Assembly (NCBI GenBank): GCA_021793595.1 | Contig: JAJYSL010000107.1 | Location: forward strand, 1-13,336 | DNA: 13,336 nucleotides | Reading direction: 5' to 3' | Origin: Acidobacteriota bacterium | GTDB lineage: Bacteria > Acidobacteriota > Terriglobia > Terriglobales > Acidobacteriaceae | Shown: positions 6,754 through 13,092 of the stretch, piece by piece | How the letters are laid out: the number at the start of each line of letters is the position of its first letter | How positions within the stretch are numbered: position 1 is the stretch's first letter | Made by a program: the position numbers and the translations under genes | Notes under the pieces: model-generated | Databases searched by the model: none | What the model was told of the DNA's origin: nothing | What the model saw: the letters and a program-made list of their open reading frames with translations, nothing else

Positions 6754-6845
6754 GAACGGCGCTGCTTTGCAGCGGATGAAGATGGACACGTCACCCCCAA
6801 CATGGGAACTGCGGAGAGGCCCAGAGGGCGGCGACGTTTACGAAT

Positions 6846-6943
6846 GTTAACTTCCGCTGCGCCAGCAGTTTGGCTGCGCGCTGTTTATGAACGGAAACGC
6901 GCGTTACCGTTCGTTAACGGAAATAGCGCCGCAGAGCGCTGCG
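6846..6943. other. oriT candidate: cluster of palindromes and direct repeats upstream of the mob genes
   Basis: This part of the 270-bp non-coding gap 6754-7023 is packed with symmetry. There is a 24-bp palindrome at 6889-6912 with one mismatched pair (arms GAACGG/CCGTTC around the perfect core AACGCGCGTT), and an overlapping hairpin CCGTT-CGTT-AACGG (6907-6920). A hairpin CGCAG-AGCG-CTGCG lies at 6930-6943 and CAGC/GCTG at 6863-6866/6873-6876. AACGGAAA is directly repeated at 6890 and 6916, and GTTAAC occurs at 6846 and near 6914. Origins of transfer normally lie beside the relaxosome genes and carry such repeats. No nic sequence of a characterised MobF system is recognisable, so the nick position is unknown. 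Confidence 0.6.
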
Positions 6944-7023
6944 ACGTAAACACGTTGAACAGCAAGGGTTTCATGCAAGGCTGCGAATTCCGCATAAACG
7001 ATGAACGGGCGGAGCCAAGCCGC

Positions 7024-7467
7024 ATGAGGGAAGGCGGTTTCCCGATGAGCATATCTCAAGTCCCCTCCAACCTGAATTCAACTGTGTCCGCGCCTGAGCA
7101 TGCGAGACCCAGTTTCCGCACCAAGACTGTTGCAACCCGACTGACGCCGGCAGAGCTTGCCGAGGTGGAATCCGCTGCTGAAAAAGCAGCAAAGCCTCTC
7201 TCGGAATGGCTGCGCGAGACTGCTTTGCGCACGGCTCGGCAGCAGCCCGCCGACCCGCTTGAACTGCTGCTCGCCGAGATGTGGGCTATGCGCTATGTAC
7301 TCCTGAATCATTTCCATGCGGGTGCTCTGGCGGCGGCAGAAGGCAAGCAGATTTTTCCAGATTCCATCCTCAAAGTCCGCGACGAGGCCGATGCCCGGAA
7401 GCTCCAGCATGCACAAAAACTGATCGAGGATTTCGTCCGTTTCCAAGAGAAGAACCGGAGTATGTAG
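7024..7467 (+). CDS. MobC-like relaxosome accessory protein (RHH)
   Basis: The product is 147 aa from the ATG at 7024, with GGAG (7011-7014) 9 bases upstream; the in-frame ATG at 7045 is an alternative. The frame is open back to 6802, but that stretch runs through the palindromes and does not look like protein. Residues 33-69 (TKTVATRLTPAELAEVESAA, then KPLSEWLRETALR) have the RHH pattern and wording of MobC-type plasmid mobilization proteins. These bind oriT, bend it and assist relaxase nicking. The C-terminal half is helical and charged and may mediate oligomerisation. It is the first gene of a tight operon: its stop is 2 bases before the next ATG, and the relaxase follows. With MobF relaxases the corresponding accessory proteins are TrwA- or TraY-like RHH factors, which fits. 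Confidence 0.78.
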   Translation: MREGGFPMSISQVPSNLNSTVSAPEHARPSFRTKTVATRLTPAELAEVESAAEKAAKPLSEWLRETALRTARQQPADPLELLLAEMWAMRYVLLNHFHAGALAAAEGKQIFPDSILKVRDEADARKLQHAQKLIEDFVRFQEKNRSM

Positions 7468-7469
7468 CC

Positions 7470-8225
7470 ATGTTCCCGAAGCGCTTTGGCTGGCGAGTTG
7501 CCGTTGTTCTGGCGATCTTTTCCGAGACGATTTTCCTGTGGTCGAAGTGCGCTTTGACACCGCTTCAGAGATACTACTTCGGAACCTATCTGAATTGCGC
7601 TGTGCAGGGCAGTGGTCCGGCCTTTTATTCCGAGATTCGGTGGCTGTACAAGGCGGCAGCACACAGAAACCAGGAACTGGCGACGGACCAGGATGTGGTT
7701 CCGGCGGCATCGAGAACTGGAAATGAAATCCCGATGCGGCTGTCTTCCGAGGCGCACAATAAGGGCTGGACCAGCCTCGCGTGCGGCCCAGATGAATGGC
7801 TCCAGATCGCCCGTCTTGAGCCGTTTCTTCAGAACCAGTTTTACGGCAGCGAGAGCCTTTGGAGGTTGATGCTGACGCCCCTGCTACTGTCGGCTGCGAT
7901 ACTCTTTTTTCTTCTCGCCGGAGATGCCTCTCTCCGTGGCCGCCGGGAGTCGAGGCGGTGGAATCCGGCTCAGATCAGATGGCAAGAACCGCCGCCAAAT
8001 TTCGTGCAGAGATGGATCAGCGCGATGTGCCGGGTTCGTTTCAGGCCGCCGACGTTCATTCAATCTGTGGCGAGAAAACGAAGTAGCAGAACAGTCCCAA
8101 AACCACCGCAGCCACCCGTCGAGCCGTCCAGCAAACCAATGCCGACGGCATTTCCGCTGTTTGGAGCGAATGGGGCAACGCCTAAAGAGAAGTTTCTTTG
8201 GAGCCGGAGAAACGAGATTGATTGA
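7470..8225 (+). CDS. Two-TM membrane protein resembling an ATPase-less coupling protein anchor
   Basis: The product is 251 aa. Start ATG 7470 has GGAG (7457-7460) 9 bases upstream and lies 2 bases after the MobC-like stop; an ORF beginning at 7281 merely overlaps the previous gene. TM1 is residues 9-24 (RVAVVLAIFSETIFLW) and TM2 residues 131-150 (LMLTPLLLSAAILFFLLAG). The loop of about 105 residues between them should be periplasmic. A basic, proline-rich C-tail (KPPQPPVEPS) would be cytoplasmic. This topology matches the N-terminal membrane domain of VirD4/TraD-type coupling proteins, but there is no Walker A or ATPase domain and the ORF ends normally. It sits between the accessory protein and relaxase genes, so a role linking the relaxosome to a helper secretion channel is inferred. 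A truncated coupling protein is the alternative. Confidence 0.75.
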   Translation: MFPKRFGWRVAVVLAIFSETIFLWSKCALTPLQRYYFGTYLNCAVQGSGPAFYSEIRWLYKAAAHRNQELATDQDVVPAASRTGNEIPMRLSSEAHNKGWTSLACGPDEWLQIARLEPFLQNQFYGSESLWRLMLTPLLLSAAILFFLLAGDASLRGRRESRRWNPAQIRWQEPPPNFVQRWISAMCRVRFRPPTFIQSVARKRSSRTVPKPPQPPVEPSSKPMPTAFPLFGANGATPKEKFLWSRRNEID

Positions 8226-8250
8226 AGCAAAGATAGCCTGAGGAATTTCC

Positions 8251-10995
8251 ATGCTGACTATTTCCAAGCCGCTTTCAGCCAGCCAGGCGCGAACTTACCA
8301 CGCGCGAGAGTTCGCATCGAAGCAGCAGAATTACTGGAGCCGCGATAATCAGGGCCACAGCGAATGGCAGGGCAGGCTTGCACGGCAGTGGAATCTCGCC
8401 GGTCCGGTTGCGGCGGAACACTTCGCGCGATTGAGCGAAGGCCAGCATCCGTACACGGAGAAGCAACTTGTCCGGCATCAGATATCGAGAACCTATGAGG
8501 GCAAATTCGGCAAAGAAGTTACGAGCGTGGAACACCGCGCCGGATGGGACGCCACGTTCTCCGCACCGAAGTCTGTATCCATTACCGCTCTGGTCGGCGG
8601 GGATGACCGCGTGCGTGTTGCTCACCGCGAGAGTGTGCGAACGGCGCTGGTCGAACTGGAGCGATACACCCAGGCCCGCATCGGAAACGTCCATGCGCCG
8701 GAAACAATGGGCAAATTCGTTGCTGCCGCCTTTGAGCATGACACGGCCCGTCCCGTCGATGGCTATGCGGCGCCGCAGTTGCACACTCACGCCGTGATTT
8801 TCAATGTCACCGAGCGCGATAACGGCCAGACGCGCGCCTTGCAGCCGCACGAGATCTTTGTTTCGCAGCGTTACGTCACAGCGGTTTATCGATCGGAGTT
8901 GGCGCTACGGCTCGAAAAGCTGGGCTACGAAGTGGAACGCGGAAAGCATGGGCAGCCGGAAATCAAGGGATACTCGAAAGAGTATTTGGAGGCGTCCAGC
9001 CCGCGCCGGGAACAGATCAAAGATCATCTGCGGGAGCAAGGCATCGAAGGGGCCGCAGCCGCGCAGATCGCCGCGCACCACACGCGCGACAGCAAGGAAT
9101 TGCTGTCGCAGCAAGAAGTGTTGCGGCGGCACCGGGAATTGGCTGCACAGTACGGTCATCAGGCAGACCAAGTTGTCGCGCAGGCGCTGGCGCATGAGCA
9201 ATACCAGATGCGGGAACCGGAGATGCAGGCGCAGCGGGCCGTGACGTGGGCGCGGGATCACGTCTTTGAGAGATCGGCGGTACAGGACCGCCGCGCGATC
9301 CTCGAAGCGGCGCTTGCGCGAGGCATGGGAGAAACCACCTATGCCCGCGTCAGGCAGGAGTTCGAGCGCAGGATCAGCGCAGGCGAGTTCCGCGAAGTCG
9401 CGCACATCTGCCCAGGCCGACTGTTCACGACCTCTGCGATGGTTCGCATGGAGCGCGAGATTGTCGCCCGGATGCAGGAGGGCAATCGGCGGGACTACGG
9501 CGATCCAATGCTGGTTTCGCCACAGGTACGGATCAGGACAGAAGAGCGACACTCAGAACTGAATGCCTCGCAACGGCAGGCCGTGGACGACATCCTCATC
9601 TCGCGCGAGAAAATCGTGGGATTGGATGGCATTGCAGGTGCGGGCAAGACGACGACATTGTCCGTTATTCGCGAAGGTGCGGAGGCGGAAGGATACCGTG
9701 TCGAAGGTTTTGCGCCCACGTCGCGCGCCGCACAAAAGCTCGCCGAAGCAGGCATGGAGACTTCCACGCTACAGAAGCATTTGGTGCGTGGCGAGCAGCC
9801 CGACACGGGCGATAAACGGCTGTATGTGCTCGACGAATCATCGCTGGCATCCACGCGACAGTTGCATGTTTTTCTACATCGGCTCCATGCGAACGACCGG
9901 GTATTGTTGGTAGGCGACCGGCGGCAGCATGAGGCGGTGGAGGCCGGGCGACCGTTTGCGCAGCTTCAGGATGCTGGCATGAGAACGGTGAGACTCGAAG
10001 AGATCGTTCGACAGAGAGACCCGGAACTCAAGAAGGTGGTCGAGCAACTTGCGTGTGGCGAAGCCTGCGAAGCCGTTCGGAGTCTCTACGGTCAAGGACG
10101 AGTCCATGAAATTCCGGGTCACAGCGAGCGCATCACGGCCATTGCAAAGGAGTATGCGGCATCGCCGGGGAATACGCTGGTCGTTTCCCCCGACAATCGA
10201 TCCCGTATGGAGATCAACGAACGCATTCATACGGAATTGCAGAGCCGGGGCATGGTCAGTGCTGATGAACACCGCATACAAACGCTGCTTCCGCGCCAGG
10301 ACCTCACCGGCGCAGATCGCACATGGGCCGAACGATACGAGGTGGGCGACGTGTTGCGCTACTCTCGCGCATCGAAGGAAACCGGCATCGGCAAGGGCGA
10401 GTACGCACAGGTGAAAAGCATCGACGCTCCCGCCAATCGGCTGAAGGTCGAGTTGCATGACGGCACTGAGCGTAGCTACGATCCGCGCCGGCAGCAGGGC
10501 GTTTCTGTTTTTCGCGAGGAGTTGCGCAGCTTTTCTGTGGGCGACCGCATCCAGTTCACTGCGCCCGACAATGATCTCAAAGTGGCAAACCGCGAATTGG
10601 GAGTTATTGAGAGCATCGCCGACGGGCGGTTGCGCTTGAACTTGGACGGTGGCCGCGCAGTCGAACTCGACCCGAACAGACACGTACATCTCGATTATGG
10701 CTATGCCGTCACCAGCCATTCCAGCCAGGGCCAGACCGCAGACCGCGTCCTGATTCATGTGGACACGGAACTGGGCGCAAAAAACCTGCTGAATAGCCGT
10801 ATGGCATATGTAGCCATCTCACGCGGAGCATACGACGCGCAGATTTTCACCAACAACGCATCGTCGCTGGGCAAAGAACTCAGCCGCGATGTGTCCCACG
10901 CAACTGCAGTCCAGCAGGCCTCTGTGTCACAAGCCAACGAGCAACAGCCCGCCCACACGCATGAGATTGGACACGGATTCGGTATGGGAATGTAA
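8251..10995 (+). CDS. MobF-family conjugative relaxase-helicase (TrwC/TraI-like)
   Basis: The product is 914 aa, start ATG 8251 with GAGGA (8240-8244) 6 bases upstream. The N-terminal 300 residues are a TrwC relaxase domain: the opening MLTISKPLSA, candidate nucleophile tyrosines Y16 and Y28 (YHAREF, QNYWSRDN), the GWDATFSAPKSVSI motif near 98-111, and the metal-binding 3H set H163, H178 and H180 (FEHDTAR, PQLHTHAVIFN). The C-terminal part is an SF1B helicase: Walker A GIAGAGKTT at 460-468, Walker B VLDESS at 526-531, GDRRQH at 555-560, LEEIVRQRDP near 582-591, TSHSSQGQT at 821-829 and AYVAISRG at 852-859. Length is close to TrwC of R388. It nicks oriT, stays bound to the 5' end and unwinds the transferred strand. 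The C-terminus ends in a Gly/His/Met tail (GHGFGMGM), and a decayed second copy of this end lies at 11983-12108. Confidence 0.96.
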   Translation: MLTISKPLSASQARTYHAREFASKQQNYWSRDNQGHSEWQGRLARQWNLAGPVAAEHFARLSEGQHPYTEKQLVRHQISRTYEGKFGKEVTSVEHRAGWDATFSAPKSVSITALVGGDDRVRVAHRESVRTALVELERYTQARIGNVHAPETMGKFVAAAFEHDTARPVDGYAAPQLHTHAVIFNVTERDNGQTRALQPHEIFVSQRYVTAVYRSELALRLEKLGYEVERGKHGQPEIKGYSKEYLEASSPRREQIKDHLREQGIEGAAAAQIAAHHTRDSKELLSQQEVLRRHRELAAQYGHQADQVVAQALAHEQYQMREPEMQAQRAVTWARDHVFERSAVQDRRAILEAALARGMGETTYARVRQEFERRISAGEFREVAHICPGRLFTTSAMVRMEREIVARMQEGNRRDYGDPMLVSPQVRIRTEERHSELNASQRQAVDDILISREKIVGLDGIAGAGKTTTLSVIREGAEAEGYRVEGFAPTSRAAQKLAEAGMETSTLQKHLVRGEQPDTGDKRLYVLDESSLASTRQLHVFLHRLHANDRVLLVGDRRQHEAVEAGRPFAQLQDAGMRTVRLEEIVRQRDPELKKVVEQLACGEACEAVRSLYGQGRVHEIPGHSERITAIAKEYAASPGNTLVVSPDNRSRMEINERIHTELQSRGMVSADEHRIQTLLPRQDLTGADRTWAERYEVGDVLRYSRASKETGIGKGEYAQVKSIDAPANRLKVELHDGTERSYDPRRQQGVSVFREELRSFSVGDRIQFTAPDNDLKVANRELGVIESIADGRLRLNLDGGRAVELDPNRHVHLDYGYAVTSHSSQGQTADRVLIHVDTELGAKNLLNSRMAYVAISRGAYDAQIFTNNASSLGKELSRDVSHATAVQQASVSQANEQQPAHTHEIGHGFGMGM

Positions 10996-11009
10996 TGCTA
11001 GTCCCCAAA

Positions 11010-11149
11010 TGACATTCCCCGGATAGCGAGAGCATAGCCGAGGCCCGGCCAGTGTCAAGGCCGCGCTGCGCGCGCCGCGTTCGCGGTCAAAGAGCCTTGA
11101 CACCGGCCTATGCGCCTCGGCTTATCATTCCAATATTCGGGGAATGTCA
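11010..11149. repeat. 140-bp interrupted palindrome downstream of the relaxase
   Basis: Three nested inverted-repeat pairs share one centre near 11080. The outer pair TGACATTCCCCG/CGGGGAATGTCA (11010-11021/11138-11149) is 12 of 12. The middle pair GCCGAGGC/GCCTCGGC (11037-11044/11114-11121) is 8 of 8. The inner 15-bp pair (11047-11061/11094-11108) matches at 14 of 15. At the tip is a hairpin CCGCG-TT-CGCGG (11075-11086). The left edge, starting at 11002, recurs in diverged form at 12116-12137, just after a relaxase relic, so this element travels with relaxase 3' ends. It could be a strand-replication or termination structure, a small non-autonomous transposon, or a regulatory hairpin. There is no T tract for a simple terminator. 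Confidence 0.8.
11031..11058 (-). promoter_or_regulatory. Strong promoter-like sequence on the minus strand within the palindrome
   Basis: Read leftward, TTGACA (11058-11053) is followed after 16 bases by TATGCT (11036-11031). It would direct transcription into the relaxase gene 3' end, antisense to it. The mirror arm has TTGACA at 11097-11102 on the plus strand, but its nearest -10-like hexamer (TATCAT, 11123) is 20 bases away, so only the leftward one looks competent. Confidence 0.45.
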
Positions 11150-11151
11150 GA

Positions 11152-11286
11152 TCAGGTGCTTCCATTTTCCTCAATGAGAGCAACTTCGCTTTGGCGTTCT
11201 GGGACATCCAGTGCGGCAGGGGCAATGTCCACCACCTCCGGCTGCCAACGCAGGGAGGCGTCTTGCTCTAATTCTTCAATTGCCAC
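11152..11286 (-). CDS. Possible very small protein (44 aa) overlapping the 84-aa gene
   Basis: A GTG at 11286 opens a 44-residue frame to TGA at 11152-11154, rich in acidic and hydrophobic residues (VAIEELEQDASLRWQPEVVD, then IAPAALDVPERQSE). The composition looks protein-like rather than random. It overlaps the last 17 bases of the upstream 84-aa gene in another frame, which would allow coupled translation. A stop lies just upstream in its own frame. No Shine-Dalgarno of note beyond AAGG. It could be a real short gene or a decayed C-terminal fragment of a longer one. Confidence 0.33.
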   Translation of the reverse strand: MAIEELEQDASLRWQPEVVDIAPAALDVPERQSEVALIEENGST

Positions 11287-11522
11287 CCTTGAGTTCTACG
11301 ACCCGGAATATAATTCTCTTCGGCATATCTCATTGCTTCGTTCTTGGTCTTGAAGCTTCTTGGCTCCATCCCGGCCACACCAGGGGGCAAAGGACCCTGC
11401 TCCGAAAAGGTGAAAGAGTTCGGGCCATCCTCTGTGATTTGGATACACAGTAAGATGCCACCTTTTTCCAGGGATTGATCCCAAACAATGCTGCTCATGA
11501 CTTGGTGATTGTACGCCAGCAT
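11268..11522 (-). CDS. Hypothetical protein (84 aa)
   Basis: I do not recognise this small soluble protein. It starts with ATG at 11522; an internal ATG at 11498 is an alternative. Neither has a clear Shine-Dalgarno. The sequence has a beta-rich first half (SSIVWDQSLEKGGILLCIQI) and a helical basic end (SFKTKNEAMRYAEENYIPGR) ending in RRTQGWQLKN. The plus-strand frames in the same place look like shadows. It lies in a minus-strand block with the 99-aa gene (11615-11914), 92 bp downstream of it, between the 140-bp palindrome and the relaxase relic. Function unknown. Confidence 0.55.
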   Translation of the reverse strand: MLAYNHQVMSSIVWDQSLEKGGILLCIQITEDGPNSFTFSEQGPLPPGVAGMEPRSFKTKNEAMRYAEENYIPGRRTQGWQLKN

Positions 11523-11614
11523 TGACTGTACATGCAGGGTTTAGTTCACAAGCGAAGGGCCACATGGGGCTGTGCTTTTCCTTGTCTGCCCCGGCGAGAC
11601 GAGCACTGGATTGG

Positions 11615-11914
11615 CTACGTCTGAACGAGAAACTCGTTCATCGCCTTCAGGGCGACCTCACGCACCTCTGGACTTAGGGTCTTTGATATGGACTCCATCA
11701 TGGTCAGGTCTGCATGAACACCACGCCGTTTAACTGCCTCTATGAAGCGCGATGTAAGCTTCCCCTGGACGAAGCGGCATGGCACCACCTCAGCACTCGG
11801 AAGCGTGACTTCAAGGTCCAACCCCTCGGGTACTGACCACACCTCGACGCAATATACACCGCTCGCCATGGTGAAATTGCGACGGAAACAATCCTGAAAC
11901 AGGCGGTTGACCAC
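11615..11914 (-). CDS. Hypothetical protein (99 aa), GTG start
   Basis: The GTG at 11914 is chosen because a very strong Shine-Dalgarno, GGAGGAGGT (reverse of 11921-11929), lies 6 bases before it. The open frame extends upstream to 12085, but that part would run antisense through the relaxase relic and has no ribosome site. The protein has a strand-rich middle (MASGVYCVEVWSVPEGLDLE, then VTLPSAEVVPCRFVQGKLTS) and a helical end (SPEVREVALKAMNEFLVQT). I cannot assign a family. It is the most upstream member of the small minus-strand block on the right of the island and may be an accessory or regulatory gene acquired with that segment. Confidence 0.6.
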   Translation of the reverse strand: MVNRLFQDCFRRNFTMASGVYCVEVWSVPEGLDLEVTLPSAEVVPCRFVQGKLTSRFIEAVKRRGVHADLTMMESISKTLSPEVREVALKAMNEFLVQT

Positions 11915-11982
11915 GAGTGAACCTCCTCCGCTCATTATTCTCATACTTGACGGGGAAAATGGGAACCTTTTCCGTTGTCTAA

Positions 11983-12108
11983 ATAGTTCACGCGACACAT
12001 GTTCCGGCGATTCAGAAGGAACCCGTGGCGCAGAAGATCGAGCCGCAGCCCGCCCACAAGAATGAAACTGCGAATGAAATCCCACAAGGTTTTGGCTTCG
12101 GTCTTTGA
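11983..12108 (+). pseudogene. Relic of a second MobF relaxase gene: 3' end only
   Basis: The plus-strand frame from 11983 to TGA at 12106-12108 encodes 41 residues that align with the C-terminus of the intact relaxase (ending at 10995). Shared landmarks in order are HAT near the start, QPAH in the middle, and EI-x2-GFG-x-G at the end (NEIPQGFGFGL versus HEIGHGFGMGM). At the DNA level the 13-mer CAGCCCGCCCACA is identical (10945-10957 and 12046-12058). Upstream the frame is closed by TAA at 11980-11982, so nothing functional remains. Downstream, 12116-12137 matches the left edge of the palindrome that follows the intact gene (11002-11022). Gene end plus flank are therefore both duplicated, in diverged form. 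Confidence 0.75.
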
Positions 12109-12115
12109 TCCTGCA

Positions 12116-12137
12116 TCCCCAATTGATATTTCCCCGG
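12116..12137. repeat. Diverged copy of the left edge of the 140-bp palindrome
   Basis: This segment matches 11002-11022 at 19 of 22 aligned positions with one inserted base, and sits at almost the same distance after a relaxase stop codon (7 versus 6 bases). Weak similarity continues to about 12153 and is then lost; no right arm is recognisable. It confirms that the relic upstream is homologous to the relaxase region. Confidence 0.65.
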
Positions 12138-12229
12138 CTGGCGGAAGATCAGCGTTTCCTTCTCCCAATCAAGAACAGCATCGACTTTGCCCCGGCCTCA
12201 TCGGATAATGGAAAGAGGAGGTGGTTGCC

Positions 12230-12481
12230 ATGACAATTCAGGTAGAACTCAGCGCCGAGACCGAAGCACGCCTGGCTGCCCAAGCTGCTGCGCGTAGGAT
12301 GGACGTACCTGCATATGCGGCTACCTTGCTGGAACGAGCCGCATACCGCACTACCCAACCAATGCGGCAGAGACCCGTGGGTAGAAAGAGCCTGGCGCAG
12401 TTGTTTGCCGAATCGCCCTTCAGGGGTTTGAACTTGGATTTTGAGCGGGACCCGGATATTGGACGTGAAATTGCGCTATGA
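12230..12481 (+). CDS. VapB-like RHH antitoxin
   Basis: The product is 83 aa from the ATG at 12230, with GAGGAGG (12215-12221) 8 bases upstream. The GTG at 12221 lies within the ribosome site and is rejected. Residues 1-40 (MTIQVELSAETEARLAAQAA, then DVPAYAATLLERAA) have the strand-helix-helix pattern of an RHH dimerisation/DNA-binding domain. The C-terminal stretch (KSLAQLFAESPFRGLNLDFE) resembles the toxin-neutralising tail of antitoxins paired with PIN toxins. Its stop overlaps the toxin start as ATGA, so translation is coupled. Such antitoxins bind their own promoter and mask the toxin. Here it probably helps maintain the island. Confidence 0.82.
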   Translation: MTIQVELSAETEARLAAQAAARRMDVPAYAATLLERAAYRTTQPMRQRPVGRKSLAQLFAESPFRGLNLDFERDPDIGREIAL

Positions 12482-12900
12482 AGGGGTTCCTGCTTGATAC
12501 CAATATTCCTTCAGAATTGACCCGGCCCCATCCGCAACCGAGCGTCTGTCAGTGGCTCGACAATGCAGACGACGAGCAGTTGCACCTCAGCGTGATTTCT
12601 CTCGGCGAAATCCTGAAGGGGATTGCAGTTCTCCCCGCAAGCAAGCGTCGTAGCGGACTTCAGCAATGGCTTGATGAGACTTTGCGGCCATGGTTTGAGG
12701 GTCGTATCCTGCCAGTGAATGAACCGATTGCCGAGCGGTGGGGTCTCCTGGCCGGACAATGCAAATTGAAAGGCAGACTTCTGAAGGTGGCGGATGGTTT
12801 CATCGCGGCAACGGCGTTGGAGCATGATTTGACTGTCGTCACTCGCAATGTACGGGACTTTGAAGGTTTGGGCGTTGAAGTATTTAATCCATGGGATTGA
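12478..12900 (+). CDS. vapC: VapC-like PIN-domain toxin (ribonuclease)
   Basis: A full-length 140-aa PIN protein. Predicted metal-binding acidic residues are D7 (FLLDTNIPSEL), E44 (VISLGEILKGI), D106 (KVADGFIAATAL) and D127 in the TRNVRDFEGLGV motif, which also carries N124. The end NPWD is typical of the VapC/FitB-type subgroup. PIN toxins cleave RNA, often tRNA or rRNA, and stop growth when the antitoxin is lost. The start ATG at 12478 overlaps the antitoxin stop by the ATGA arrangement. The pair is the last gene unit before attR, a common place for addiction modules that select against island loss. Confidence 0.93.
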   Translation: MKGFLLDTNIPSELTRPHPQPSVCQWLDNADDEQLHLSVISLGEILKGIAVLPASKRRSGLQQWLDETLRPWFEGRILPVNEPIAERWGLLAGQCKLKGRLLKVADGFIAATALEHDLTVVTRNVRDFEGLGVEVFNPWD

Positions 12901-13092
12901 CCGAACATACAGGCCGGTTTAAGCATTGGCTAAATCGAGGCGAAGTGCCGACGATTCCTTTGGCATTTACTATGCCCAAACTATGCCCAAACTCTCAGAA
13001 ATGTGCCTCGCAGAACCGCATGGAACCTCACCGGTGTGCCATTTAAGTCCCTGTAAATAAAGAATCTACAGAACTTGGAACTTAGCTCTTGG
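12901..13092. other. Right-end non-coding arm of the island
   Basis: No gene is visible here. The stretch holds the right tandem CTATGCCCAAA site (12970-12991). It also holds TTTAAGTCCC (13042-13051), which is a perfect inverted copy of GGGACTTAAA at 13092-13101 in the attR anticodon-loop region, and a CTGTA/TACAG inverted pair (13051-13055/13067-13071). These look like integrase or excisionase binding sites of the P' arm. Confidence 0.6.
12970..12991. repeat. Right integrase arm-type site candidate: tandem CTATGCCCAAA x2
   Basis: Identical over 22 bp and in the same orientation to 985-1006. It lies about 100 bp inside the right tRNA repeat, whereas the left copy is 47 bp inside. After excision the two would flank a joined attP core, as expected for arm sites. 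Confidence 0.75.

Noticed and set aside
6802..7023. N-terminal extension of the MobC-like frame to ATG 6802
   Set aside because: The added residues come from the palindromic oriT candidate and lack protein character; ATG 7024 has a ribosome site.
7078..7710. 210-codon minus-strand open frame
   Set aside because: Antisense to the MobC-like gene and the start of the membrane-protein gene; no ribosome site or domain.
9874..10758. 294-codon minus-strand open frame
   Set aside because: It lies entirely antisense to the helicase part of the relaxase, whose motifs are complete; the minus product has no recognisable motif.
11010..11149. Simple transcription terminator for the relaxase operon
   Set aside because: Arms are too long and interrupted, no T tract follows either side, and the edge is repeated elsewhere as part of a duplicated unit.
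11915..12085. Upstream extension of the 99-aa minus gene to 12085
   Set aside because: It is antisense to the relaxase relic; GTG 11914 has a far better Shine-Dalgarno.
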